Shown: positions 9,507 to 17,768 of the stretch, piece after piece
Layout of the letters: every line of letters starts with the position of its first letter
Numbering within the stretch: position 1 is the stretch's first letter
NCBI GenBank assembly: GCA_934630735.1
Contig: CAKTWK010000007.1
Location: 14,550-78,549 of the forward strand
DNA length: 64,000 nucleotides
Direction: 5' to 3'
Source: an uncultured Collinsella sp.
GTDB taxonomy: Bacteria; Actinomycetota; Coriobacteriia; Coriobacteriales; Coriobacteriaceae
Program-made: the position numbers and the translations under genes
Notes under the pieces: generated by a model
Seen by the model: only the letters and a program-made list of their open reading frames with translations
What the model was told of the DNA's origin: nothing
Databases searched by the model: none

Positions 9507-11456
9507 CTAGAGTTCGCAGGCGACCTTGTAGCCATCGCCGATGGCGTCGCGGATGTTGCCGCACATGTTGGCATCGCCCAGCACGTGGGTGGCAACACCG
9601 GCTGCGGCCAGGTCGTCGGCCAGCTTGGTATTGGGACGATAACCCATGGCAAGCACCAGCGTATCGGCACCGGTGATGGTGTGGACCTCGCCGTCCTTCT
9701 CGTAGCTGATGGTGTCCTCGGTAATCTCGGTCACCTTGGCCTCGGTCAGCACGTGGACGCCCTTGGAGAGCATGCGCGTGATGAGCACCGCGCGACCGGC
9801 GCCGCCCTCGTTAGCGGCGAGCGTCTTGGTCATCTCAATAACGGTGACATCGCGATTTGCCGGCGACAGGTCGTTGACCAACGGGGCCAGGTAATCGGCC
9901 GTCTCGCAGCCAACGGTGCCGCCGCCCACGATGACGATCTTCTTGCCCGGGAAAGCCTTGCCGCCCAGCAGGTCGTCGGCCGTCATAACCTGCTTAAAGC
10001 CCTGCATGAAGGCCGGAGCGATAGGCTCTGCGCCATAAGCCAGGACGACCTCGTAACCCGCGTAGTCACGCTGAATGTCCTCGGCCGAAAGCTCGGTGCC
10101 AAATACGCACTTCACGCCGGCCTCGGCCAGGCGACGGTACTGATACTTGATCACGCGGGTGAGTTCCTGCTTTGCCGGCGGAACGGCTGCGATGCGCATC
10201 TCGCCACCCGGCTCGTCCTGCTTATCCACGAGCACCACGTTATGACCGCGCTTGGCGGCAATGTAGGCTGCCTCCATGCCCGCAGGACCAGCACCCACAA
10301 CGAGCACGTTCTTAGCCTCGGCGGCAGGCTCGTAGCCAGCCTCGTCACGCTCCACGTCCGGGTTGACGGTGCAGGAGATGCGCTTGCCAAACATAATGCC
10401 GTTCAGGCAGCGCAGGCAGCCGATGCAGGGACGGATATCATCGGCGTTGCCGGCAGCGGCCTTGTTGCAGAACTCGGCATCGCACAGATTGGCGCGGCCC
10501 ATCATGCAGATGTCGGCGGCGCCGTCCTCGATCAGCTCCTCGGCAATCCAGGCCTCGTTGATACGGCCGACGGTGGCGACGGGAATGTTGACGTGCTTTT
10601 TGATCTCGCGCGAACAGGCGGCATGCGAGGCCTGCTGGGTGCCGGCGGCGGGAATGGCGGAGCCGCGCTTGATGGTAGTGCCGCCCGACACGTGAATCAT
10701 GTCGACGCCGGCCTTCTCCAGGCGACGCGAGACGTAGATCATGTCGTTGAGAGTCAGGCCGCCATCGGTGTACTCATCGCCCGAGATACGGACGTCGATG
10801 ATGAAGTCCTTGCCGCAGCGCTCGCGAATCTCGGCAATGACCTCGAGCAAAAAGCGCATGCGGGCGTCGAGCGAGCCACCATACTCGTCGGTACGCTTGT
10901 TATAGAGCGGGGTCAAAAAGCCGCCGAGCATGCCGTGGGCGTGCGCCGCATGGACCTCGACGCCGTCGACACCGGCCTTCTGCATACGCACGGCAGCGTC
11001 GCCAAACTGATGCGTGAGCTCGTGGATCTCATCGACCGTGATGGGGCGCGGTGCCTCGCGGGCGTAAGACGGACCCACAAAGGACGGAGCGATCAGGCGC
11101 GGCGTGCCCGGAATATTAAAGGCCATGTAGGCGGGATGGAAGAGCTGCGGCATGATCTTGCAGCCGTACTCGTGAACGGCTGCGGCAAGCTTTTCCCAGC
11201 CGGGGATAAACGTATCGTCGTAGCAGCACATGTCACCCGGCAGATAGGTATAGGTGGGCTCGACCGTCACGACCTCGGTGATGATGAGGCCCACGCCGCC
11301 CTTGGCACGGGCACGGTAATGATCGACCAAGTCGTCGGTCACATAGCCATGATCGGCCAGGTTGGTAGATACCGGCGGCATAAAGACGCGGTTCTTGACC
11401 TCGGTTGTACCGACCTTGATCGGGCTAAAGAGCATCGGATAGGCGGAGGACTCCAT
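9507..11456 (-). CDS. NADH:flavin oxidoreductase / FAD-NAD(P)H oxidoreductase (OYE-FadH type)
   Basis: 649 residues with the full architecture of 2,4-dienoyl-CoA reductase, BaiCD/BaiH and related enoate reductases. An FMN TIM barrel (about 1-335; PMLFSPIKVGTTEVKNRVFMPP, EVHAAHAHGML) is followed by a 4Fe-4S motif of Cys residues (CIGCLRCLNGIMFGKRISC), an FAD Rossmann fold (VVGAGPAGMEAA) and an NAD(P)H fold (IVGGGTVGCETADY). It should reduce an activated C=C bond in the cytoplasm; substrates in the family include enoyl-CoAs, cinnamates and bile-acid intermediates, and the sequence alone does not choose between them. The ATG at 11456 follows AAAGGA. It is a single-gene unit. Confidence 0.88.
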   Translation of the reverse strand: MESSAYPMLFSPIKVGTTEVKNRVFMPPVSTNLADHGYVTDDLVDHYRARAKGGVGLIITEVVTVEPTYTYLPGDMCCYDDTFIPGWEKLAAAVHEYGCKIMPQLFHPAYMAFNIPGTPRLIAPSFVGPSYAREAPRPITVDEIHELTHQFGDAAVRMQKAGVDGVEVHAAHAHGMLGGFLTPLYNKRTDEYGGSLDARMRFLLEVIAEIRERCGKDFIIDVRISGDEYTDGGLTLNDMIYVSRRLEKAGVDMIHVSGGTTIKRGSAIPAAGTQQASHAACSREIKKHVNIPVATVGRINEAWIAEELIEDGAADICMMGRANLCDAEFCNKAAAGNADDIRPCIGCLRCLNGIMFGKRISCTVNPDVERDEAGYEPAAEAKNVLVVGAGPAGMEAAYIAAKRGHNVVLVDKQDEPGGEMRIAAVPPAKQELTRVIKYQYRRLAEAGVKCVFGTELSAEDIQRDYAGYEVVLAYGAEPIAPAFMQGFKQVMTADDLLGGKAFPGKKIVIVGGGTVGCETADYLAPLVNDLSPANRDVTVIEMTKTLAANEGGAGRAVLITRMLSKGVHVLTEAKVTEITEDTISYEKDGEVHTITGADTLVLAMGYRPNTKLADDLAAAGVATHVLGDANMCGNIRDAIGDGYKVACEL

Positions 11457-11558
11457 ACAGGGTTCCTTTCGTTTGAGCCGCTCGGCGGCAGTTGCTAACG
11501 TACATATCGTATCAGCAACTGCCGTATCCGCAGTCAAACATACCCAAACGCCGGTCGG

Positions 11559-11759
11559 CTAATGAATACCGCGGCCCAAGTCTTCGGCGATTTTGTCCAC
11601 GCCCTTAAGTGCGGCGCACGTCTTTTTGTTGGAGCAATGCCCCGTGCAAACGCCACCCTGAGCGCAGTCGGCGCAGGTGCCCTTGCGGTAGATGCGCACG
11701 CATACCGCGACAAACGCAATACCGATAACAGCCAGTACAACAATATCGATAGGTGCCAT
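11559..11759 (-). CDS. FeoB-associated Cys-rich membrane protein
   Basis: 66 residues: one N-terminal transmembrane helix (about 4-23, IDIVVLAVIGIAFVAVCVRI) and a short cytoplasmic tail with a CxxC...CxxxC...C cluster (CADCAQGGVCTGHCSNKKTC). This is the layout of the small FeoC-like partners found beside feoB in anaerobes, probably binding iron or a cluster at the transporter's cytoplasmic face. AGGAGG precedes the ATG. It lies 175 bases downstream of feoB, past feoB's terminator, so it may be transcribed by read-through or separately. Confidence 0.82.
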   Translation of the reverse strand: MAPIDIVVLAVIGIAFVAVCVRIYRKGTCADCAQGGVCTGHCSNKKTCAALKGVDKIAEDLGRGIH

Positions 11760-11872
11760 AGCAAGCCTCCTCTAGTTAGCCACCACTTACTTTACCCCAT
11801 TCTCCACCCACCAAAAAGGGACAGGTTTATTTTGGTCGGTTTTATCTGCGGAAACGTCACATCTCCCTCACC

Positions 11873-11908
11873 AAAAAGCCCGAGTGTCGCTGGGACACCC
11901 GGGCTTTT
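11873..11908 (-). terminator. Terminator of feoB
   Basis: AAAAGCCCGAGTGTC pairs with GGACACCCGGGCTTTT around GCTG. On the minus strand it ends in CTTTTTGG, 26 bases past the feoB stop codon. Confidence 0.75.
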
Positions 11909-11934
11909 GGAAAGGGGCTAATCCTTATTCAGAA

Positions 11935-14262
11935 CTAGGCGGAAACTGCGGCAGAAGCAGTGTTGGTCTCGTCCTCGTCGGTCCAAGCGTGCTTGGGCAT
12001 GGGACGGAAGATCTGGAAGAGCATCGCAACCAGCAGCACGATGGCCACAACCGTCCAGATACCAAACTGGCCAAGGACAAGCAGGTTGTAGAACTGGTTG
12101 ATGAACAGGCCGATGACCCATGCGAAGGCGCACTCGTAGCCGATGGCGATCGCGGTCCACTTGCCGGAGTCCATCTGGTTGCGGATGGTGCCCATGGCGG
12201 CAAAGCACGGGGCGCACAGCAGGTTGAAAGCGCCAAAGGCAACGCAGGCGCCCATAGTCGGGAACATGCCGGCAAACGCGGTCCACAGGCTCGGGTCGGT
12301 CTCGGCGGCGTCGGCGACGGACAGCAGCGAGCCGGCGGTGGCGACGACGTTCTCCTTAGCGACAAGGCCAGAGACAGTCAGCGCGGTGGCCTGCCAGGTG
12401 CTAAAGCCGAGCGGAGCGAAGATCCAGGCAACCAGGTTGCCCAGCATGGCGAGCACGGAGTAGTCCATGAACTCCTCGGGGATGCCGTCCATCGCAGGTA
12501 GGAAGCCAAAGGAACCGTTATAGCTACCAAAGTTGGAGAGGAACCAAACCACAACGGTGGACGCGAAGATGACCGTGCCGGCCTTCTTGATAAAGGCCCA
12601 GCAGCGCTCCCACACGTGCAGTGCCCAAGAGCGGATCGCCGGGAAGTGGTAGGCGGGAAGCTCCATAACAAATGGCGTCGGGCGACCGGCGAAGAGCTTG
12701 GTCTTCTTGAGCATGAGGCCCGAGGCGATGACGGCAAAGACGCCCAGGAAGTAGAAGAGCGGGCTAATCCACGCGGCGGTGGTGGAAGAATCGCCGATGA
12801 TGGAACCCATGAGCAGGGCAATGATCGGCAGCTTAGCGCCACAGGGAATGAACGTGGTGGTCATGACCGTCATGCGACGGTCCTTCTCGTTCTCGATGGT
12901 CTTGGTGGCCATGACGCCGGGGACGCCGCAGCCCGAGGACACGAGCATGGGGATGAAGGACTTACCGGACAGGCCAAACCGGCGGAACACGCGGTCCATG
13001 ATGAAGGCGACACGGGCCATGTAGCCGCAGTCCTCCAGGAAGGACAGCATCACAAAGAGCAGGAACATCTGCGGAACGAAGCCGAAGATGGCGCCTAAGC
13101 CGCCGACGATACCGTCGCAGACCAGCGAATCGACCAGCCCACCGTCCTCGGTGCCGCCTGCCACAAGGGCGTCGTGCACCACGGTGGTAATACCCGGAAC
13201 ATAGGGGCCGTACTGCGCCGGGTCGACCGAGTCGGCATTGTCGCCCGCAGCCTCGACGGCCGCATCGTAGGCGTCGCGGCCCTGACCGAGCACGTACCAA
13301 CCGTCGGTACCGAAGAGCTGGTCGTTGGTGAAGTCGGTCACCGTGCCGCCCAGGGTGGAAACGGCGATGTAGTACACGCAGAACATGATGACCACAAAGA
13401 TCGGCAGGCCCAGGATACGGTTGGTAACCACACGGTCGATCTTCTCGGAAGTGCTCATCTTGGCAGGAGCCTTGGTCATGCACTCGTCAATGATGTGGGC
13501 AATCACGCCGTAGCGCTCGCCGGTAATGATGGACTCGGCGTCGTCGTCGCAGTCCTGCTCGCACTGGGCGACCAGCTGCTCCACGCGAGCGGCCTTCTCC
13601 TTGGTGAGGTTGATGAGCTTGCAGGCGTCCGCATCGCGCTCGAACAGCTTGACGGCGTAGTAGCGGCGTTTGTTGGCGGGAACGCTCGCAGGCAGGTTGT
13701 TCTCGATGTGGTCCAGAACGTCCTCGATGGAAGAGTCGAACTTGTGCTCCGGCACCTGGCCCTTGGAAGCAGCGGACTTCTTGACCTGCTCGAACAGCTC
13801 CGTGATGCCCTTGTTCTTAAGAGCGGAGATCATCATGACCGGGCAGCCAAGCTTCTTGGAGAGCTTGTCCGTGTCGATCTTATCGCCGTTCTTCTCGACC
13901 AGGTCGGCCATGTTGAGGGCGACGACCACGGGCAGGCCGGTCTCGATAACCTGAAGCGCCAGGTACAGGTTGCGCTCGAGGTTGGTGGCGTCGACCACCT
14001 GGACGACGACATCGGGCTCGCCGCTCATGAGGTAATCGCGCGAGCACTGCTCCTCGGGGCTGTAGGGGGAAAGCGAGTAGATGCCGGGGAGGTCCGTGAT
14101 GGTAACGTTCTTGTCGCTTAGGAGCTTGGCTTCCTTTTTCTCAACCGTGACGCCCGGCCAGTTGCCAACGTAGCCGTTGGCGCCGGTGATCAGGTTGAAA
14201 AGCGTGGTCTTGCCGCAGTTGGGGTTACCCGCCAGCGCGACATGGATCTGAGAATCCGCCAT
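11935..14262 (-). CDS. feoB: Ferrous iron transporter FeoB
   Basis: 775-residue inner-membrane GTPase transporter of Fe2+. The N-terminal G domain shows G1 GNPNCGKTT (residues 12-20), G3 DLPG and G4 NMAD, followed by the helical GDI region and the membrane domain with two Gate repeats (about 285-760; MARVAFIMDR, PCGAKLPI, CGVPGVMATKTIENEKDRRMT). Length is usual for the family. It is third in the operon after two feoA genes, 123 bases after the nearer one, with a palindrome in the gap. The ATG at 14262 follows a GAAGGA sequence. Regulation by an iron- or manganese-responsive DtxR-type repressor is suggested by nearby palindromes, not shown. Confidence 0.97.
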   Translation of the reverse strand: MADSQIHVALAGNPNCGKTTLFNLITGANGYVGNWPGVTVEKKEAKLLSDKNVTITDLPGIYSLSPYSPEEQCSRDYLMSGEPDVVVQVVDATNLERNLYLALQVIETGLPVVVALNMADLVEKNGDKIDTDKLSKKLGCPVMMISALKNKGITELFEQVKKSAASKGQVPEHKFDSSIEDVLDHIENNLPASVPANKRRYYAVKLFERDADACKLINLTKEKAARVEQLVAQCEQDCDDDAESIITGERYGVIAHIIDECMTKAPAKMSTSEKIDRVVTNRILGLPIFVVIMFCVYYIAVSTLGGTVTDFTNDQLFGTDGWYVLGQGRDAYDAAVEAAGDNADSVDPAQYGPYVPGITTVVHDALVAGGTEDGGLVDSLVCDGIVGGLGAIFGFVPQMFLLFVMLSFLEDCGYMARVAFIMDRVFRRFGLSGKSFIPMLVSSGCGVPGVMATKTIENEKDRRMTVMTTTFIPCGAKLPIIALLMGSIIGDSSTTAAWISPLFYFLGVFAVIASGLMLKKTKLFAGRPTPFVMELPAYHFPAIRSWALHVWERCWAFIKKAGTVIFASTVVVWFLSNFGSYNGSFGFLPAMDGIPEEFMDYSVLAMLGNLVAWIFAPLGFSTWQATALTVSGLVAKENVVATAGSLLSVADAAETDPSLWTAFAGMFPTMGACVAFGAFNLLCAPCFAAMGTIRNQMDSGKWTAIAIGYECAFAWVIGLFINQFYNLLVLGQFGIWTVVAIVLLVAMLFQIFRPMPKHAWTDEDETNTASAAVSA

Positions 14263-14328
14263 TCAATCCTTCTTCCTTGCGTGCCCGCGCTGCTTTCTCC
14301 GCGCAGGCTGGATAATGTGCTTCAACAT

Positions 14329-14365
14329 TGCAGATTCAAGTTAGAAATACCTAACTTTATCTGCA
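14329..14365. promoter_or_regulatory. Nested palindrome between feoA and feoB
   Basis: AAGTTAG-AAATAC-CTAACTT (14338-14357) is a perfect 7-bp-arm palindrome, nested in TGCAGAT ... ATCTGCA (14329-14335 and 14359-14365). The inner part resembles DtxR/MntR-type operators in having TTAG and CTAA arms. It could equally be an intercistronic RNA hairpin. Confidence 0.45.
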
Positions 14366-14385
14366 GAAATATTCGCCATAGGCCC

Positions 14386-14607
14386 TTACTGGACCTCGAC
14401 GACGGCAGCCTCCTCCTTGCGGATGGAAAGCTCGTAGCCGCGCACGTTGATCTCGACCGGATCGCCGAGCGGTGCGACCTTTACGACCTTAAACGACGTG
14501 CCCTTGATAAGGCCCAGGTCCATAAGGTGGCGGCGAAGCGCACCCTCACCGTGAAGCTTGACGATCGTGGAGCTCTCGCCCACCTTAACGTCACCCAACG
14601 TCTTCAT
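14386..14607 (-). CDS. feoA: FeoA domain protein (second copy in operon order)
   Basis: 73-residue SH3-like cytoplasmic protein that supports FeoB. The whole length is one FeoA domain with LMDLGLIKGTSFKVVKVAPLGDP and a final Val-rich beta strand. GAAAGGGGG precedes the ATG. It sits between the other feoA (39 bases upstream) and feoB, so the operon is feoA-feoA-feoB. The two copies are only distantly alike, which suggests separate roles rather than a recent duplication. Confidence 0.93.
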   Translation of the reverse strand: MKTLGDVKVGESSTIVKLHGEGALRRHLMDLGLIKGTSFKVVKVAPLGDPVEINVRGYELSIRKEEAAVVEVQ

Positions 14608-14646
14608 TTTCTCGTCCCCCTTTCGGCTTTTATGAAATGCTGCGAA

Positions 14647-14889
14647 CTAACCGACGGTCATGATGTGCATGGCGACCTTGGAATCGATGCCAAAGCGTGC
14701 GCCCAGCACGGTGACGATGATGTTGGCGCCACTCGAGCTCACCACGTGGATCTCGCTGCCTTCGACAAAGCCGAGGTCCTTGAGGTGGTGCTTCATGTCC
14801 TCATTGCCCTTTACGCGAGACACGCGCACGGTTTCGCCCGCTTTTACCATCGAAAGCGGCATAGCCGGCATCTGCGGTCCGCAAGACAT
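14647..14889 (-). CDS. feoA: FeoA domain protein (first gene of feo operon)
   Basis: 80-residue FeoA-type SH3-like protein: MPLSMVKAGETVRVSRVKG, KDLGFVEGSEIHVVSS, GARFGIDSKVAMHIMTV. AGGAG lies eight bases before the ATG at 14889. First gene of the feo operon; the intergenic region upstream carries a 15-bp inverted repeat that probably contains the control site. Four Cys are not present, so it is not itself a zinc or cluster protein on sequence grounds. Confidence 0.93.
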   Translation of the reverse strand: MSCGPQMPAMPLSMVKAGETVRVSRVKGNEDMKHHLKDLGFVEGSEIHVVSSSGANIIVTVLGARFGIDSKVAMHIMTVG

Positions 14890-14932
14890 GAGTGAGCTCC
14901 TAACGTCAGTTCGTCCTCAACATCGACGCAGC

Positions 14933-14986
14933 AAAAGTTAACCACGTCTATGTTCGCTTTAGTAAACTAGCACGTGGTTAACTTTT
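14933..14986. promoter_or_regulatory. 15-bp inverted repeat upstream of feo operon
   Basis: AAAAGTTAACCACGT (14933-14947) is repeated exactly inverted at 14972-14986, 24 bases apart, 44 bases before the first feoA start codon. The right arm is followed by TT. It may be an operator for a metal regulator or a terminator for plus-strand reads. The 355-base gap 14890-15244 also holds GTTACC direct repeats near 15018 and the rpiR promoter, and no gene. Confidence 0.5.
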
Positions 14987-15210
14987 TTGGAAGCCTTTCG
15001 CGCACATTCCTGCAAAAAGTTACCGATGGGTTACCTTACGAAAGATATGGGGCGTATCGGTAGACGGTAGCTTCGGGGTCGCGATCGGCTGGACCGCGCA
15101 TTCTGGAGGGACAGATGTGGCAGTAAACGTCGCGCAGCGCAGCGCTCCGAGCGACCCCAGCAAAGACGGGGCAAGATTCCACGACCAAAAAACGATGCGC
15201 TTCCGCCCTC

Positions 15211-15216
15211 TATAAT
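15211..15216 (+). promoter_or_regulatory. -10 box of the rpiR gene
   Basis: TATAAT 29 bases before the ATG of the RpiR regulator. No convincing -35 hexamer at the expected distance. Confidence 0.45.
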
Positions 15217-15244
15217 GAGTTGAGCAATCAACGCAGGAGGCGGC

Positions 15245-16087
15245 ATGGACCAAGACCCGAGCGACCTCGTTCGCGCACCAAAAGACACTGTGAGCACCAT
15301 CAGGCATTTCAGTCTGATGAACTCCCTTCTGGCTGTTGTCAACCAGAGCCCCCACGACTCGCAGGACAGTGTGCTCGCACGCTATTTTCTGGAGCATTTT
15401 GACCGTTTGGCAAAGCTCAACGTCTACGACGTGGCAGAGGAATGCTTTACCTCACGATCGGGCATCAGGCGCTTCTGCCAGTCCATCGGCCTCGACAATT
15501 TTTCGGACCTCAAGTCCTATACCTGGGAATGGTCGCGCCACCGACGCCTCTTCTCGCGCTATGCCGACCACGAGAACTACCGCGAGTACCTCATGGACGC
15601 GCTCGCCCACATGGACCGCACCATCAACGATGCCGTGCCCGAGGGGACGCTCGACAGCCTTGCGGCCTTCATCCATGATGCCCGCCGCGTGGTGATCCTC
15701 ACCTCGGATTTCTCGAGCGGGGCCGTGCGGCAGTTTCAGCAGTCGATGCTCTACCTGCACAAGATGGTCGACATCGTGACGGACTCCACGGGAGACATCA
15801 CCCAGCTCGCAACGCTCGGCGCGCATGATGCGCTCATCGTGATATCGGAACACGGAAACTACGCGCGCGCCGTGCAGTCCGTCTTTGCGGGCTCAAGGAT
15901 ACCGCGCGTGCTCATCACCGTCGATGCCGATGCCGACATCGAGGATACCTTTACCTTTGCCGTGCGCCTCTCGCCCGAGCCCCAAGCGGCGGGGCGCACC
16001 GTCTTTGCGCAGTACGGCATCACTTACCTGCTCGATCTTCTCTACAACCGCTACTACACAATCTATGGGGAGCATGCGGCGGAATAG
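15245..16087 (+). CDS. MurR/RpiR-family transcriptional regulator
   Basis: 280 residues. An N-terminal HTH_6 domain (about 20-95; LNVYDVAEECFTSRSGIRRFCQSIGL) is joined to a SIS phosphosugar-binding domain (about 120-265; VVILTSDFSSGAVRQFQQSML, ALIVISEHGNYARAV). Members sense phosphosugars. It heads a plus-strand run with a beta-glucoside PTS and a 6-phospho-beta-glucosidase, so phosphorylated beta-glucosides are the likely signal. AGGAGG precedes the ATG. The first 20 residues before the HTH are longer than usual. Confidence 0.9.
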   Translation: MDQDPSDLVRAPKDTVSTIRHFSLMNSLLAVVNQSPHDSQDSVLARYFLEHFDRLAKLNVYDVAEECFTSRSGIRRFCQSIGLDNFSDLKSYTWEWSRHRRLFSRYADHENYREYLMDALAHMDRTINDAVPEGTLDSLAAFIHDARRVVILTSDFSSGAVRQFQQSMLYLHKMVDIVTDSTGDITQLATLGAHDALIVISEHGNYARAVQSVFAGSRIPRVLITVDADADIEDTFTFAVRLSPEPQAAGRTVFAQYGITYLLDLLYNRYYTIYGEHAAE

Positions 16088-16143
16088 AGCCACAGCGCGA
16101 TTGGGCGAGCGCGACGTCGGCATCCCGCAGCACGCCCGCTCAA

Positions 16144-16187
16144 GGTCCAAAAACCGAACCCAACCCCTGGGTCCAATTTCCGAACCC
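16144..16187. promoter_or_regulatory. Direct repeat upstream of the PTS gene
   Basis: GGTCCAAAAACCGAACCC (16144-16161) and GGTCCAATTTCCGAACCC (16170-16187) repeat with a 26-base period, 22 bases before a TATCAT (16209-16214). A candidate binding site for the RpiR regulator encoded just upstream. Confidence 0.4.
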
Positions 16188-16273
16188 CACGCCCGTGCGC
16201 GCGCTCGCTATCATGCAGCCATCAGCAGCGCGCGCTGAACCACATCACCATCCCCGTTTTGAAGGGAAAGCCC

Positions 16274-17680
16274 ATGGCTGCCAAAAAAGATTACGCGGCA
16301 ATGCGCTCCGCTATCATCGACGCCTGCGGAGGCGCAGAGAACATCTCCAACGTATCCCACTGCATGACGCGCCTGCGTCTGCAGCTCAAGAACACCGCCC
16401 GTTTTGACGAGGGCGCCGCAAAGGGCGTCCCCGGCGTGATCGGCCTCGTTGTGCAAAACGGCGAGTACCAGTTTGTAATCGGGCAGGACGTACCGAGCCT
16501 TTACGAGGAGTTCCTCAAGGTGGAGGGCATCACCGCGGGCGGTTCGGTCGACGACCCGGACGCCGTGAAGGCCGAAAAGCAAGATCACGGCAGTATCGTC
16601 AACGCCATCCTGTCCTTCCTGGGCGGCACGTTCTCGCCCGTCATCCCCGTCATCGTGGCCGGCGGTCTTACCGGTGCCGTACTGACGCTCCTCGTCAACT
16701 TCTGCGGGGTGTCGAGCGAATCGGGCACCTACCAGTTCTTCTCCTGCATCAACCAGGCAACGTTCTACTTCCTGCCCATGTTTATCGGCTTCTCGGCCGC
16801 CCAGCGTCTCAAGTCCAACGGCTACCTGGGAGCCTTCCTGGGCGCCGTGCTGCTCTTCTACACCATGGGCGTGGGCAACGAGACCGTCTACGACTTCTTT
16901 GGGCTTGCCGTTCCCGCAGTGAGCTACAACTCCACGGTCTTCCCGGTAATCCTGGGCGTCTTGCTCATGAGCGCCGTTTACCGCTTCTTCCAGAAGGTCC
17001 TGCCCGAGGTCCTGCGCACCATCTTCGTGCCGCTGCTCACCATGCTCGTCACCGTACCGCTGACGCTTCTCGTCCTGGGCCCCATCGGGTACACCGTGGG
17101 TACCGCCCTTGCCGACGTGCTCATCACTGTCTACCGTGCCTGCCCCGCAGCAGCCGTTGCCTTTGTGGGCTGCTGCACCCCGTGGCTCGTCTTCTTTGGC
17201 ATGAACAACGCCCTCTACCCGCTTCAGTTCATCCTTATGGCCGAGGTCGGCTCCGACCCGCTCATCTGCGCCGGAATGACCGCCGCTAACCTCGCCGTTG
17301 CCGGTGCATGCTTTGCTGCCGCCGTGGTTGAGAAAAAGCTCGATGAGCGCTCCGTTGCCGTGGGCGCCGGCGTTACCGCCATGTGCTCCATCACCGAACC
17401 TGGCGTGTACGGCGTGCTCTTTACCAAGCGCTTCCCGCTTGTGGGCGCCATGATCGGTGGCGGCATCGGAGGCATCATCGCCGGTCTTACCGGTATGACC
17501 CAATACGTCATCACCGCATGCAGCTTTATCGCCTTCCCGGCCTATATCGGCGCCGACGGCTCGCTGACCAATCTGGCGCTCGCCCTCACTGTTATGACCG
17601 TCTCCGTGGCAACGTCTTTTGCCGCCACCTTCGTGCTCGGCAAGCGCGCCGAGGCCAAGGCAGCGAACGCCGAGGCCTAA
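16274..17680 (+). CDS. PTS beta-glucoside-family EIIBC component
   Basis: 468-residue membrane permease that imports and phosphorylates a beta-glucoside. The EIIB domain (about 1-85) has its phosphorylated Cys in NVSHCMTRLRL; the EIIC domain (about 100-460) is a multi-helix membrane unit with the conserved CSITEPGVYG. There is no EIIA domain, so phosphate must come from an EIIA encoded elsewhere. The ATG at 16274 is chosen over a TTG fifteen bases earlier because AAGGGA stands at the right distance. It is followed after 88 bases by the 6-phospho-beta-glucosidase. Confidence 0.93.
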   Translation: MAAKKDYAAMRSAIIDACGGAENISNVSHCMTRLRLQLKNTARFDEGAAKGVPGVIGLVVQNGEYQFVIGQDVPSLYEEFLKVEGITAGGSVDDPDAVKAEKQDHGSIVNAILSFLGGTFSPVIPVIVAGGLTGAVLTLLVNFCGVSSESGTYQFFSCINQATFYFLPMFIGFSAAQRLKSNGYLGAFLGAVLLFYTMGVGNETVYDFFGLAVPAVSYNSTVFPVILGVLLMSAVYRFFQKVLPEVLRTIFVPLLTMLVTVPLTLLVLGPIGYTVGTALADVLITVYRACPAAAVAFVGCCTPWLVFFGMNNALYPLQFILMAEVGSDPLICAGMTAANLAVAGACFAAAVVEKKLDERSVAVGAGVTAMCSITEPGVYGVLFTKRFPLVGAMIGGGIGGIIAGLTGMTQYVITACSFIAFPAYIGADGSLTNLALALTVMTVSVATSFAATFVLGKRAEAKAANAEA

Positions 17681-17768
17681 AGGCCCTCACCGACGCAACG
17701 ATCAATCGAACTTGCGCCCGCACCTCAGCGCGTGTGGGCGCTGCATCCCAGCCGCAAAGGAGACACCC

